From JANSWP01 sp041941305 (GTDB lineage Bacteria; Bacteroidota; Bacteroidia; Chitinophagales; Saprospiraceae), in NCBI GenBank assembly GCA_041941305.1, contig JBGTQJ010000053.1, positions 1 to 64,000 of the forward strand: a stretch of DNA of 64,000 bases, in the 5' to 3' direction. How positions within the stretch are numbered: the first letter of the stretch is position 1; each line of letters opens with the position of its first letter. The notes below the pieces were generated by a model. It saw only the letters and a program-made list of their open reading frames with translations, was not told the origin of the DNA and ran no database searches. The translations under genes and the position numbers were made by a program. This document shows, piece by piece, positions 9,543 through 18,080 of the stretch.

Positions 9543-9750
9543 TTATAACCCTTGCTTTAAAAAGGTGCCCATAAATGCTTTTTTTCCGGCTGAAAGCATT
9601 AAATAATAAGTACTATTGGGCATTTGACTCAAATCCATTTGGCCATCCAAATTTAGATTATTTTTAAACAACTCTTTTTGTAGCACTATCTTTCTCAAGT
9701 TATCAGTCAATTCAAAGAGGGTTTTCCCATAATAATCATTATCGAAATCC
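9543..9750 (-). pseudogene. Orphan fragment of a T9SS sorting domain
   Basis: After the stop of the 147-residue gene, a different frame is open for about 70 codons without a start. It reads like the second half of a type A sorting domain: 'GKTLFELTDNLRKIV' then 'GQMDLSQMPNSTYYLML', ending at TAA (9543-9545). The live T9SS genes here have the same layout (for example 'DMSNLPNGTYYLLF' at 48093). The 'YPNP' half is absent and the frame does not match the upstream gene. I take it as a decayed gene end, possibly once fused to the upstream frame. Confidence 0.6.
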
Positions 9751-9751
9751 C

Positions 9752-10195
9752 TTATTTAAACTTTGAAACTGGACTGGATTCTGCCAATGTATTGGCTACA
9801 GTCTCTTGATACTCCAGCCTTTTGGGTAGAAAGACCTTATGCTGAATAGCCTCCTGCATCTCGCCTCCCATAAAGTTTAGCGAATAATTAATTTGAGGAG
9901 CAATGATTTTTATATTGCTTTCCCCTCTTTTGGCTACTATTTGGTAGCGTCCGCCGTAGATAATTCCTTTTAGAATCTTCAGGTTGGCTTTTGGATTTAG
10001 CAATTCCACATTCGTATCTACACGAATGATATTACGATTCCAATAGACAATTTCTACGGGATATTGCAAATCAACCTGAATGGAAGAGGCAGTTCCAGGG
10101 TCAATTTTTTTGTACAAGGTTTCTGCTACATCTTGAGAAAATGTCAACAATGGAAGCAGTAAAAAAATAAAAAGGCTAAGGTAATTTTGTTTCAT
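9752..10195 (-). CDS. Secreted 147-aa protein, paralogue of the 1945-2391 product
   Basis: A signal peptide (to about residue 20, LLTFSQ) leads into a beta-rich mature chain ('PVEIVYWNRNIIRVDTNVEL', 'IYGGRYQIVAKRGESNIKIIAP'). Length, layout and short motifs match the protein at 1945-2391. The C-terminal 'LAESSPVSKFK' is directly followed, in another frame, by a T9SS sorting-domain remnant, so this gene may be a truncated version of a once longer exported protein. The family is not recognised. The start is ATG and the upstream region holds a 12-bp dyad (10235-10274). Confidence 0.65.
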   Translation of the reverse strand: MKQNYLSLFIFLLLPLLTFSQDVAETLYKKIDPGTASSIQVDLQYPVEIVYWNRNIIRVDTNVELLNPKANLKILKGIIYGGRYQIVAKRGESNIKIIAPQINYSLNFMGGEMQEAIQHKVFLPKRLEYQETVANTLAESSPVSKFK

Positions 10196-10591
10196 AACTG
10201 TGGTGTTTGGTTAGGAAAATATGTAGCCAACTATGATGTTGTTTTAAATGTCTGCTGAGCTATAAAACAACATCTATGCTAAATATGACGTGAGGGCATA
10301 AGAATGGCTGTTTGTTTTGTGTGCAATTTAAAGGGAATAGGGCTAGAGGCAGGGCTTATCTGATGTTGGAGCGTTTTTGAGGAAAAAAATGAAAAATAAA
10401 AGGGAGATGCCTTTTATAACAATAAATTTCCTGTTGATTTATTTTTTTCCCATACTTTCTCAAATATCAGATAATCAACTCCTTTAGTAATAATCCACTC
10501 ACCTTTGAACCATCAAACCAAGGCGTTGAACAAAAGACACCTAGAACCGTTCAACAGAAAATTATTATGTTATAACTAAAATTATGAAACC
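10196..10591. other. Divergent intergenic region with two dyads
   Basis: It separates a minus-strand gene from a plus-strand one, so it should hold promoters for both. Two dyads are visible: GATGTTGTTTTA / TAAAACAACATC (10235-10274, 12-bp arms) and GTTGAAC / GTTCAAC (10525-10555), the latter 36 bp before the plus-strand start. Either could be an operator or a leader hairpin. No small gene was recognised. Confidence 0.4.
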
Positions 10592-12358
10592 ATGATGAAC
10601 AAAATTTTATCCAGATGTATCACATCAACTTTACTTTTTGCGCTCCTTTTCTCATTACCGATTAGTTTATTTTCGACCACTTACACCGCCGTCCTTTCAG
10701 GTGACTGGACGAGTGCGGTCACCTGGGGAGGCTCAGCCCCTCCAGCTACCATTTCAGGAGATGATCAAATTATCATTACGGCTAATGTAACTGTCAATTT
10801 GAATACCAATGTGGAAGTCAATAATGAGCTGGCTTCTATTTCTATTTTGGGTAGCCTTGAAGGAAATAGCAACCTTACTGTGACTTCAGGAACAGTTATC
10901 GGTACAGGGACTTTGATTGTAAACGAATTGAAGGTAGCTGCTGAGGGCACTGTAGCTATGACTGGCGAAATTACTTGCGAAACCCTTGAAACAGCAAGCA
11001 ATTTATTGACTATCTCCGCTTCAACCAGCGTTCAGGCTGAATTAAAATTGATGGGCGGTATTTGCCAGATTGACAACAGCGGGAGCCTCATGCTTGCTTC
11101 TGATGCAACAGTAGAAATTTCTGGTGGAGAACTACAAAACCTGGGAGGTTCTTTGACTTCCAGTGGCAGTTTTAATTTATTGTATTCGGGTTCTTCAACT
11201 ACTACAGGAGATGAAACCACCGCAGGAACCATTGCGAACTTAACCATTAATCTTTCTGGAAATAATGAAACGGTTACTATGGAAGGGGATGTCACGGTAA
11301 CAGGTGAATTGTCCTTGATGACCGGGAACCTGAGTTTAAATGGTTTCAATTTGACTCTTGAAGGAACTTCAAATGCAGAGGCTGGTGCTACCATTTCAGG
11401 GGATGCCAATTCTAGTATTGTCTTAAATGGCTCTGGCAATATGGGGATTCTCGTTTTTGCGCAGGGTGAAGAAGAAGTAGATGATTGTACAGTGAGCATT
11501 GAAAACGATGGGTGGATTACCTTGAACTCTGAATTGAATGTCAATGGGACGTTGAGCTTGAATAGTGGTTGGGTCAATTGTGCTGACAATAACCTGACTA
11601 TTGCTGCTTCCGGAAGTGTAGAAGGAGGGAGTGAAGACAGTTACGTCATGACTTCTGGTGAAGGGAGTTTGATTATTTACCTGGAAGCAGGAGGTGACAG
11701 TGCTGAATTTCCGGTTGGAACCGATGAGGGCTATTTTCCTTGCATTTTATCTGAAAATGCAGGAGCAGCAGATACGGATATTGCAGTTAGAGTATTGGCA
11801 GGTGTATTTGCAGAGGGGGAAACTGGCGCAGATCTTACGGCTAATGAACCCCTGGTCAATCACACATGGATAGTCAGCAAGGTAGATGCCAATGCACAGG
11901 TAGATTTGGATTTTGAATTCTTTTGGCATTCCACCGCTGAAGTGAATGGCTTCAATAATGACAATTGCTACATCAGTCACTTCATCAATGGAAGTTGGGA
12001 TGTAGCGGCTACCGCAATGGCAAGTGTGGAAGCCAGTGGCTATTTTTCTATTAGTCGAGACAATATCACCTCTTTAAGTCCTTTTAGAGTAGCTGATAAT
12101 ATGACTGCACCAACTTTTGAATTCATGGCAAGTGATTTCAAATTTTATCCAAATCCGGCAAAAGAGTTTCTGATTTTGGAAATGCCAGAAGGATTGAAAA
12201 GTAGTCAAGCCGAACTATTCAGTTTGGAAGGAAAATTATTGCGCACTTTTCCATTAGATAATCAAAGTCCTAATATGCTGGATATTCAGGATTTGCCCTC
12301 AGGTACTTATGTAATAAAACTGGAAAAAGCACAAGGCATACAAATTATTTTGGAATAA
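10592..12358 (+). CDS. T9SS-exported surface protein with G8-like start and beta-solenoid
   Basis: The 588 residues open with a signal peptide, then 'SGDWTSAVTWGGSAPPATISGDD', which resembles the G8-type beta domain found at the head of many Bacteroidota surface proteins. About 300 residues of short Ser/Thr/Asn-rich beta repeats follow ('GTLIVNELKVAAEGTVAMTG'), as in a right-handed beta-solenoid. A compact domain precedes the C-terminal type A T9SS sorting domain ('FKFYPNPAKEF...DIQDLPSGTYVIKLEKAQ'). The protein is probably anchored at the cell surface; no enzyme motif is seen. Two adjacent ATG codons (10592, 10595) make the start ambiguous by one residue. It is the only plus-strand gene in the first 21 kb and has its own terminator. 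Confidence 0.85.
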   Translation: MMNKILSRCITSTLLFALLFSLPISLFSTTYTAVLSGDWTSAVTWGGSAPPATISGDDQIIITANVTVNLNTNVEVNNELASISILGSLEGNSNLTVTSGTVIGTGTLIVNELKVAAEGTVAMTGEITCETLETASNLLTISASTSVQAELKLMGGICQIDNSGSLMLASDATVEISGGELQNLGGSLTSSGSFNLLYSGSSTTTGDETTAGTIANLTINLSGNNETVTMEGDVTVTGELSLMTGNLSLNGFNLTLEGTSNAEAGATISGDANSSIVLNGSGNMGILVFAQGEEEVDDCTVSIENDGWITLNSELNVNGTLSLNSGWVNCADNNLTIAASGSVEGGSEDSYVMTSGEGSLIIYLEAGGDSAEFPVGTDEGYFPCILSENAGAADTDIAVRVLAGVFAEGETGADLTANEPLVNHTWIVSKVDANAQVDLDFEFFWHSTAEVNGFNNDNCYISHFINGSWDVAATAMASVEASGYFSISRDNITSLSPFRVADNMTAPTFEFMASDFKFYPNPAKEFLILEMPEGLKSSQAELFSLEGKLLRTFPLDNQSPNMLDIQDLPSGTYVIKLEKAQGIQIILE

Positions 12359-12394
12359 AGTCTACTTTATACCGTGATTGTATAAAATTTGAGC

Positions 12395-12425
12395 ATCCGC
12401 CGGCAGATTGTCGGCGGATTTTTTT
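12395..12425 (+). terminator. Intrinsic terminator of the T9SS surface gene
   Basis: An 8-bp GC-rich stem (ATCCGCCG / CGGCGGAT) is followed by seven Ts. It lies 37 bp after the stop at 12358 and just before the converging corA stop. Confidence 0.88.
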
Positions 12426-12427
12426 GT

Positions 12428-13483
12428 TTATAGCCACTTCTTTTTTCTAAACCATAAAAGGAATCCTGTTCCAATAATAAACATCACTCCCAATAAAATG
12501 AAATAGCCATATTTAAAATGTAATTCAGGAATATTGTCAAAATTCATCCCATACAAACCGGCCAAAAAGGAGAGCGGAACAAAAATGGTGGTGATAATGG
12601 TGAGTACCTGCATCACCTGATTCATCTTGAAACTGATTTCAGAAAGGTACAGGTCTTGTAAGCCATTAAGTGCATCGCGGTAAGTTTCTACCATATCTAT
12701 GATTTGAACGGTATGGTCATAAAGGTCTCGTATAAAAACAGCAGAATTTTCCTCAATCAAATTGCTTTCGGATTTGGCAAAACGAGCAATAGCTTCACGG
12801 AGTGGGGCGACAGATTTTCGGACAATCAATAATTCTTTTTTCAGATGGTGGATGCGTTCCTTGATGCTGTTGTCTGGGTTCTTCAATAAATCATCTTCAA
12901 GGGTTTCTATAATCGTTTCCATTTCATCTAAAACGATATAATATTGATCCGTGATATTATCGAGAAGAGCATAGCAAAGATAATCTGCACCTCGTTGTCT
13001 CACTTTTCCTTTGCTACTTTGGATGCGCTGTCGGACTGCTTCAAAAAGGTCACTTTCGGTTTCCTGGAAAGAAAACAACAAACCTTTCCTGAAAAACAAA
13101 GCCACTTGTTCTGTTTTGATTTTTAAATGGCTTTTATCAAAAGACAAGGCTCGCAGCACAATGAAATTACCAGACTCATACTCATCAAATTTAGGTCGCT
13201 GGTGAATATCTGCAATATCTTCTAGTATCAGAGGATGGATCTGGAAAGTTTTACCCAGCAACTCAATTAATTCAGTATCATGCAACCCTCGCAAATCATA
13301 CCAATCTACTTTTTCTTCAGGGGATTGGTGGAAAGTGATGTTTTTGTGATTGTCAAGGGTTTTTTCTTCCAGATATTCAGCATCATACTGAAGATAGTGG
13401 AGATTGATTTTTTCTACCTTTTGATTACCTGTAAAGACGACAGACCCAGGCGGCAATCCTATTTTTTTTCGGCGTTTTTTCAT
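12428..13483 (-). CDS. corA: CorA-type magnesium/cobalt transporter
   Basis: The 351 residues have the CorA layout: a long cytoplasmic alpha/beta domain and helical stalk, then two C-terminal membrane helices (about 290-345). The signature loop 'GLYGMNFDN' contains the YGMN motif that forms the selectivity filter of the pentameric channel. It should admit Mg2+ (and Co2+ or Ni2+) at the inner membrane. It is the last gene of a minus-strand run with MscS 9 bp upstream, so the two are very likely cotranscribed. Start ATG; length is normal for the family. Confidence 0.93.
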   Translation of the reverse strand: MKKRRKKIGLPPGSVVFTGNQKVEKINLHYLQYDAEYLEEKTLDNHKNITFHQSPEEKVDWYDLRGLHDTELIELLGKTFQIHPLILEDIADIHQRPKFDEYESGNFIVLRALSFDKSHLKIKTEQVALFFRKGLLFSFQETESDLFEAVRQRIQSSKGKVRQRGADYLCYALLDNITDQYYIVLDEMETIIETLEDDLLKNPDNSIKERIHHLKKELLIVRKSVAPLREAIARFAKSESNLIEENSAVFIRDLYDHTVQIIDMVETYRDALNGLQDLYLSEISFKMNQVMQVLTIITTIFVPLSFLAGLYGMNFDNIPELHFKYGYFILLGVMFIIGTGFLLWFRKKKWL

Positions 13484-13492
13484 AACTATTTA

Positions 13493-14335
13493 TCAATTTA
13501 CAGGCTTATTTTTATAAACCAAAGTCCGATGCGGAAAAGGAATTTCAACTCCTTCTTTATCAAATCGCTTTTTGATGCTTTCGTACAAATCGCAGCTCAT
13601 TACAAAACCATCTGGTGAATCTTTTGCCCAGGCCCAGGCACGAAGATTAACGGATGAATCTCCTAACGTGAGTACTCTCACAGGAACTTCTGGATCGCCT
13701 TTTTCAATTTGCTCAGGGGTACGGGGATCAATATGAAGCGGGTGCCTCATCACTTCATCTCTCATGATTTCCTTTGCCAAATCAATATCACTATCATAGC
13801 TAATACCTATTTCAATCCATTTACAAATCTTGTCTTCTGCAAAATCAGAATTGACAATAATTTCATTGCTAATCACAGAATTGGGAATGATAATGCGCTT
13901 GTTTTCAAAATCTCTAATGACGACATGCCTCAAAGTAATATCTTCTACAATGCCATTCATCGCATTAATTGTGAGTCTGTCATTCACCCGGAAAGGTTTA
14001 AAAACGATGATAAAAAATCCACTAATGATATTGCTTAAAGCATGCTGCGAAGCAAAACCGATGGATACTGCCAAAATACCAGCTCCAGCGAGCATCGAAC
14101 TTGCCAAAGTTTTTAATCCAGGGATTCGGATAATTATCAAACTAAATCCTATCATATAAATCATCACCACCAAAGCTCGGCGTAAAAACTGATAATTAGT
14201 GGGATCATTTTGCATATCCGAAGTGGATTTTTTGATGAGTCGTTTGAAAAAGCGATTGACCAAAAAACCAGCCAGGGCAGTTATCAGTATTATCCCTAAA
14301 ATGATTCCGAGATTGTAAAGTAGATTGATGTTCAT
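13493..14335 (-). CDS. MscS-type mechanosensitive channel
   Basis: 280 residues from the ATG at 14335. Three membrane helices lead into the pore-lining TM3 ('LASSMLAGAGILAVSIGFASQHALSNIISGFFIIVF'-type Gly/Ala-rich helix), then the MscS beta domain ('FRVNDRLTINAMNGIVEDITLRHVVIRD...IIIPNSVI') and the alpha/beta C-terminal domain. It should open under membrane tension and release osmolytes. A longer frame starts at 14434, but its extra residues translate a repeat element (14373-14485), so I reject that start. Spacing of 9 bp to corA supports an operon. Confidence 0.92.
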   Translation of the reverse strand: MNINLLYNLGIILGIILITALAGFLVNRFFKRLIKKSTSDMQNDPTNYQFLRRALVVMIYMIGFSLIIIRIPGLKTLASSMLAGAGILAVSIGFASQHALSNIISGFFIIVFKPFRVNDRLTINAMNGIVEDITLRHVVIRDFENKRIIIPNSVISNEIIVNSDFAEDKICKWIEIGISYDSDIDLAKEIMRDEVMRHPLHIDPRTPEQIEKGDPEVPVRVLTLGDSSVNLRAWAWAKDSPDGFVMSCDLYESIKKRFDKEGVEIPFPHRTLVYKNKPVN

Positions 14336-14372
14336 AATTTCAAAATTGGGCTTGTGAAAATTAAAAATACGG

Positions 14373-14485
14373 TAGACTTTACTCGAAAAGATTTTGTTTA
14401 GGAAGCCGTCCACTGTCCACCGTCCACCGTCCACCGTCCACCGTCAACCGTCCACCGTCAACCGTCCACCAAATAAAGTCTGCTA
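14373..14485. repeat. MITE family B copy with expanded heptamer array
   Basis: Ends TAGACTTTACTCG (14373-14385) and CAAATAAAGTCTGCTA (14470-14485) are near-inverted copies, as in the 68-bp element at 39708-39775. The interior here contains about nine heptamers (CCGTCCA with CTGTCCA and CCGTCAA variants, 14406-14470) where the sister element has only two or three, so the array has grown inside the element. It separates mscS from the M14 gene. Confidence 0.75.
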
Positions 14486-14510
14486 AATAGGGAAATAGCG
14501 TCCATTAGCA

Positions 14511-15485
14511 TTATTTTAAAATCCCCAGATGTAAAATACGACCTCCTGTATGGTTAATTGGACTAACACTTTTGCCAATTACAACCCCGTCTTCGGGAGC
14601 TAAATATTCTTTAACCAGATCGCCAAACATATTTCGCATAGTGGCAATGACTTCATCTTTTTTGACCAAATCCGTCACTTTTGGGTGAACCGTTAAAATG
14701 CCACCGGTGTCTGAGTAAATCCAATAGGAGTTTTTACATAAAACAGTTTCAGAGTCGGGTTCTTCCACTTCACATTCGGTCATGCACAAATAACCAAGCA
14801 AGTTGTGTATGCCTGTCAGCCCATCTCGAATCAAACCTTTTTGAAAAGTGTTGGGATTGCCTACTTCCAGTGTAATTGCCGAAATACCCATTTCTGCAGC
14901 TGTCCCTCTCAGGGTGCCGTCACTAGGTGGATTATGAACAATGATTTGAGCATTTTGGAGCAGCGCCATTTTTTTTACCATTTCGTCCTTCATATCTGCA
15001 CGGATATAATAGGAATTAACCCGCCCATTGCTTGCCGTATGTAAGTCTATTAAAAAATCAAACTGTTTGATAATTCGATTTACAATTCGCCAGGCATACA
15101 CCTGGCTTACATTGCCATTTGGCTTACCTGGCATAATGTGATTGAGATCTGTTCCATCAATAAATCGCCGTTTTTTTCGCAAAAGAGAGGGAACATTGAT
15201 AACTGGAATGCCAACGATTGTTCCTGCCAATTCTTCTACATTAATTTCTTTAAAGAGCCTTTGAATAACCGGTATTCCATTGAGTTCATTACCATGAACA
15301 GCCGCTGTTAAGCCCAATGTTTTTCCTTCTTTTTGACCTTTGGCAACAAGAACAGGAATATGTATGGGAAGCCCCATTCCATCCGTTGCAATTTGAAGCC
15401 AAAACCTTGAAATAACTCCTTTGGGAGCTTGCTCAACATTTAATTCTTTTATAATGGTAATATTATTTTCTGTTTGTAATAACAT
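14511..15485 (-). CDS. M14-family succinylglutamate desuccinylase/aspartoacylase-like amidohydrolase
   Basis: 324 residues with the AstE/ASPA zinc hydrolase pattern: 'GLTAAVHGNELNGIPV' (His and Glu zinc ligands in HGNE), 'DGTDLNHIMPG', 'FLIDLHTAS' (the third ligand His) and 'ITLEVGNPNTF' (catalytic Glu). A C-terminal beta domain resembling a biotinyl/lipoyl hammerhead follows ('SDTGGILTVHPKVTDLVKKDEVIATM'). The family removes acyl groups from N-acyl amino acids or peptides. It overlaps the ATP-grasp gene upstream by 23 bp, which argues for coupled translation. Ligase-plus-hydrolase pairs of this sort are known from amidoligase clusters that make or trim modified amino acids or peptides; the substrate here is unknown. 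Confidence 0.85.
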   Translation of the reverse strand: MLLQTENNITIIKELNVEQAPKGVISRFWLQIATDGMGLPIHIPVLVAKGQKEGKTLGLTAAVHGNELNGIPVIQRLFKEINVEELAGTIVGIPVINVPSLLRKKRRFIDGTDLNHIMPGKPNGNVSQVYAWRIVNRIIKQFDFLIDLHTASNGRVNSYYIRADMKDEMVKKMALLQNAQIIVHNPPSDGTLRGTAAEMGISAITLEVGNPNTFQKGLIRDGLTGIHNLLGYLCMTECEVEEPDSETVLCKNSYWIYSDTGGILTVHPKVTDLVKKDEVIATMRNMFGDLVKEYLAPEDGVVIGKSVSPINHTGGRILHLGILK

Positions 15486-16488
15486 CTTTATTGGAGATTT
15501 TTTCAGTGATATAATTCCAGATTAAATTTGTTGCTTCCTCGACTAATGGTTTGCCCAGCAGTTGTGCAATTTGAGGCAACCCACCGATGCTTGTTGTATT
15601 AATTTCCGATAAAACTCGTTTACCGTCATCGCCGACCAAAGTGTCGACGCCATACATTACAATTCCCATTTCGGATAGGGTAGGGTTGATGCGTTCAACA
15701 ATTTTGACTTCTTCTTTGTCTACATTGGTCAAATTGGAAGTACCTCCCATTGCCACATTGCAAATCCACGAATCTTTTTGGGGCAAACGGAGGGATGCTC
15801 CCATGATTTTGCCATTGACTACGATGATTCGTTTGTCGCCCTGCGAAACATTTTTCAAAAATTTTACACCCAGGTAAGCAATATCTGATTGTTTTATTTT
15901 TTGTGTAAATGCATCAAAAGAAATTTCCTGTTTTCCTTCCCATACCCGGTCGCCATCAATTTTGACTATGCCTTTACCACCATATTCCCGAAAGGGTTTC
16001 AGGACAATCGGAAATTGATTTTTAAAAGCTTCAATATCCCCTACCGACCTGCATATTTTCATCGGAGGGCAAAGGTCAGGAAAGTTCATTAGAAACTTTT
16101 TTGAACCGGTTTTGAGAATGCCTTCAGGTGAATTGATTATCAATTTATACGATAATTCTTCTGTCAAAAAATTTAAAAACTTAGATGACAATGGCGGCGG
16201 CAGGCGCAACCAGATTGCATCGTATTGTTCCAAAAAGGCATCCTTCACATTTTGACGAAAAGCTGCTCCACTTTCCGAATAAGTAAAATTTTCATTTACC
16301 CGGCTGACAGTGAGCCCTTTGGCGATTATGCCTTTGAAAAAAAACTCATTCATCCCCTTGCCTCTGGTTGCTACATCCAATTGGGCACAGCGAGGGTGTA
16401 GGCGCATTGCCTGAACCAATGGGTATAATGAGTTTTCTTTGCTGTGATTTGTATGGTCTGTTAAGACCAATAATTTAAATTGCTCCAT
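15463..16488 (-). CDS. ATP-grasp ligase, glutathione synthetase/RimK-like
   Basis: 341 residues with an N-terminal Rossmann-like pre-ATP-grasp domain and a C-terminal ATP-grasp fold. Visible elements are 'IVLKPFREYGGKGIVKIDGD' (the lysine and glycine-rich loop binding ATP), 'VNGKIMGASLRLP', 'GVDTLVGDDGKRVLSEINTTSIGGLPQIAQL' with the Glu-Ile-Asn metal ligands, as in GshB. Such enzymes join a carboxylate to an amine through an acyl phosphate. A second ATP-grasp protein is encoded just upstream and an M14 hydrolase overlaps its 3' end, so the three likely act in one pathway. A true glutathione synthetase is possible but the context argues for another product. Confidence 0.85.
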   Translation of the reverse strand: MEQFKLLVLTDHTNHSKENSLYPLVQAMRLHPRCAQLDVATRGKGMNEFFFKGIIAKGLTVSRVNENFTYSESGAAFRQNVKDAFLEQYDAIWLRLPPPLSSKFLNFLTEELSYKLIINSPEGILKTGSKKFLMNFPDLCPPMKICRSVGDIEAFKNQFPIVLKPFREYGGKGIVKIDGDRVWEGKQEISFDAFTQKIKQSDIAYLGVKFLKNVSQGDKRIIVVNGKIMGASLRLPQKDSWICNVAMGGTSNLTNVDKEEVKIVERINPTLSEMGIVMYGVDTLVGDDGKRVLSEINTTSIGGLPQIAQLLGKPLVEEATNLIWNYITEKISNKDVITNRK

Positions 16489-16502
16489 GAAAATGCGTTC
16501 AA

Positions 16503-16562
16503 GTGTTCAAGCGTTTAGATGTTCATGTACTTAAACACACAAACACCTAAATATTTGAACAC
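16503..16562. repeat. Imperfect palindrome between two ATP-grasp genes
   Basis: GTGTTCAAGCGTTTAGATGTT and its near reverse complement ending in TTTGAACAC flank an 18-base centre; about 17 of 21 positions pair. It fills most of the 80-bp gap within the cassette and may be a small palindromic element or an mRNA-processing hairpin. Confidence 0.5.
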
Positions 16563-16568
16563 AACATT

Positions 16569-18020
16569 TTAGCTCAACTTTATTTCGTCTATCAAACTTG
16601 GGTCGTCATTCAGGCTTTTGAACAATCGCATCCTGAATTTCCCATTTTTATTGACTAGAGTAGTTGCCATTTTATCAATAGCAACCATAGACAGTACTGT
16701 TTGAATATAGGCCTCAATCAAGTCATCTAAACCAATTCCGAGTTTGTTAAAATCTCGTCTGTCCATGAGCATGAGGCGGGTGGTGTCGCTACCCCAGGAA
16801 CCGTCAGGGTTTTTGAAAGAAAGATTGGTTCCCAACATCTGCCAACTGTCTGTACTATCCCCAATATAGTCAACTAATGGTTTTTCTGACCGCCGTGCAT
16901 AGGTACAAAGTGGCCGGATTCCATTTTCGGTAGAACTAACCATCATGCGTATATCAGCAACAAAAGTTTGGTTTTTTTGATTGGGAATTGTGCCTACGTG
17001 ATACAATTTTCCTGCTGCAGTCATGCTGCTCCAATTTGAGTTTCCAATCAAACTTTGGACAATAAATAAATCGTAATCAAATTCCATTTCCATGAATTTG
17101 TCCAATTCAGCTTCTGTAACAATGGTATAAACCCCTTGTCCTGCATTGCTGTATGGCACTTTAATAACTGCATGCCCCCCCATCTTTTTCACCCAAAGGG
17201 GGACTTCATTTTTCTGTACATCCCAAATGGTTTCTGGAATATTAATTTTCAAACCATGTGCTTGCAGTTCTGCATTAAAAATGTCATATGCTTTGGCAGC
17301 GACCATTTTGTTTCGTCCTCCTGCCAAACAAGCCAATATTGGATTGAGGATTCGGGTTTTGCAATGCAAGGGCAATCGATTCCACGGCTTTTGGGTTACA
17401 TATCGAAAGGCTGCCCGAATTGGAATTCCTTGTCCATCTTTATTCCGAATGTGCATGATGCCATCTTCAAACCAAATTGCAGGGTTTTCATCATTATTAA
17501 ACAGTGACACATAATAAACAGGCTCTTTCATTACATCAGCAATCACTTTGGCATAACCCGAGGCCTCCATTGGATTTTTGTCATAAACGACCGCGAGGGC
17601 TCCTTTAACTTTGAGATTTTTTAGAGAAGGTTTAAAAGTGCGTTCTACCAATAACCGATAGCTGCCTTGTTCCTGATTGTCGTCCACTAAAGGCATTGAT
17701 TTTTGCCCTGAGGGACAGGAGTTATTTTCAATGACGACCATCTGGCGTTTGCCACCTGCGGAAGTAACATTTAATAAATCCGCCCCAGCCCAACGGAAAT
17801 ACCTGGCTTTGTAATTCAGGATTTCACGTAATTTTTGCGCGTTTACAGTTGGGTGCATGTGGCAGTAACGGGTGATGATGCGCTCTTTTTCCAAATTCAT
17901 AAAGAAACTAATCATTGGATGAATAGTGGCATTCAAGGCTTTGGGATACCAATGATCGTGCGCTTCGAATTCATTTGGCTGTATGGCGACAGCTACAGTT
18001 GGTGTTTTGATTGTTGTCAT
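16569..18020 (-). CDS. Large ATP-grasp-like ligase of unknown substrate
   Basis: 483 residues from the ATG at 18020. I do not recognise a named family. The stretch 'HAVIKVPYSNAGQGVYTIV' (about 310) matches an ATP-grasp lysine plus glycine-rich loop. The following 'FDYDLFIVQSLI' and the C-terminal 'DKMATTLVNKNGKFRMRLFKSL' occupy positions where the adenine-binding strand and later core elements would lie. The N-terminal half contains 'MVVIENNSCPSGQKSMP' and 'GALAVVYDKNPMEASGYAKV', conserved-looking but unassigned. It heads the ATP-grasp/ATP-grasp/M14 cassette. The longer frame to 18167 begins at GTG inside an inserted palindromic element and is rejected. Confidence 0.7.
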   Translation of the reverse strand: MTTIKTPTVAVAIQPNEFEAHDHWYPKALNATIHPMISFFMNLEKERIITRYCHMHPTVNAQKLREILNYKARYFRWAGADLLNVTSAGGKRQMVVIENNSCPSGQKSMPLVDDNQEQGSYRLLVERTFKPSLKNLKVKGALAVVYDKNPMEASGYAKVIADVMKEPVYYVSLFNNDENPAIWFEDGIMHIRNKDGQGIPIRAAFRYVTQKPWNRLPLHCKTRILNPILACLAGGRNKMVAAKAYDIFNAELQAHGLKINIPETIWDVQKNEVPLWVKKMGGHAVIKVPYSNAGQGVYTIVTEAELDKFMEMEFDYDLFIVQSLIGNSNWSSMTAAGKLYHVGTIPNQKNQTFVADIRMMVSSTENGIRPLCTYARRSEKPLVDYIGDSTDSWQMLGTNLSFKNPDGSWGSDTTRLMLMDRRDFNKLGIGLDDLIEAYIQTVLSMVAIDKMATTLVNKNGKFRMRLFKSLNDDPSLIDEIKLS

Positions 18021-18080
18021 TATAGGTTCTTTTTCAATTGAATTTTTTAATAAACGGTTTTTTACCGTCAACCGAATAAA

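Noticed and set aside
11032..11589. 185-codon frame antisense to the T9SS surface gene
   Set aside because: It lies within a well-supported gene with signal peptide and sorting domain; repetitive Thr/Ser-rich sequence keeps the other strand open by chance.
14336..14434. 33-residue extension of MscS
   Set aside because: It reads through the heptamer array of a MITE; the ATG at 14335 gives a normal MscS N-terminus.
14406..14470. CRISPR array
   Set aside because: The repeats are contiguous 7-mers without spacers, so this is a tandem repeat, and no cas genes are present.
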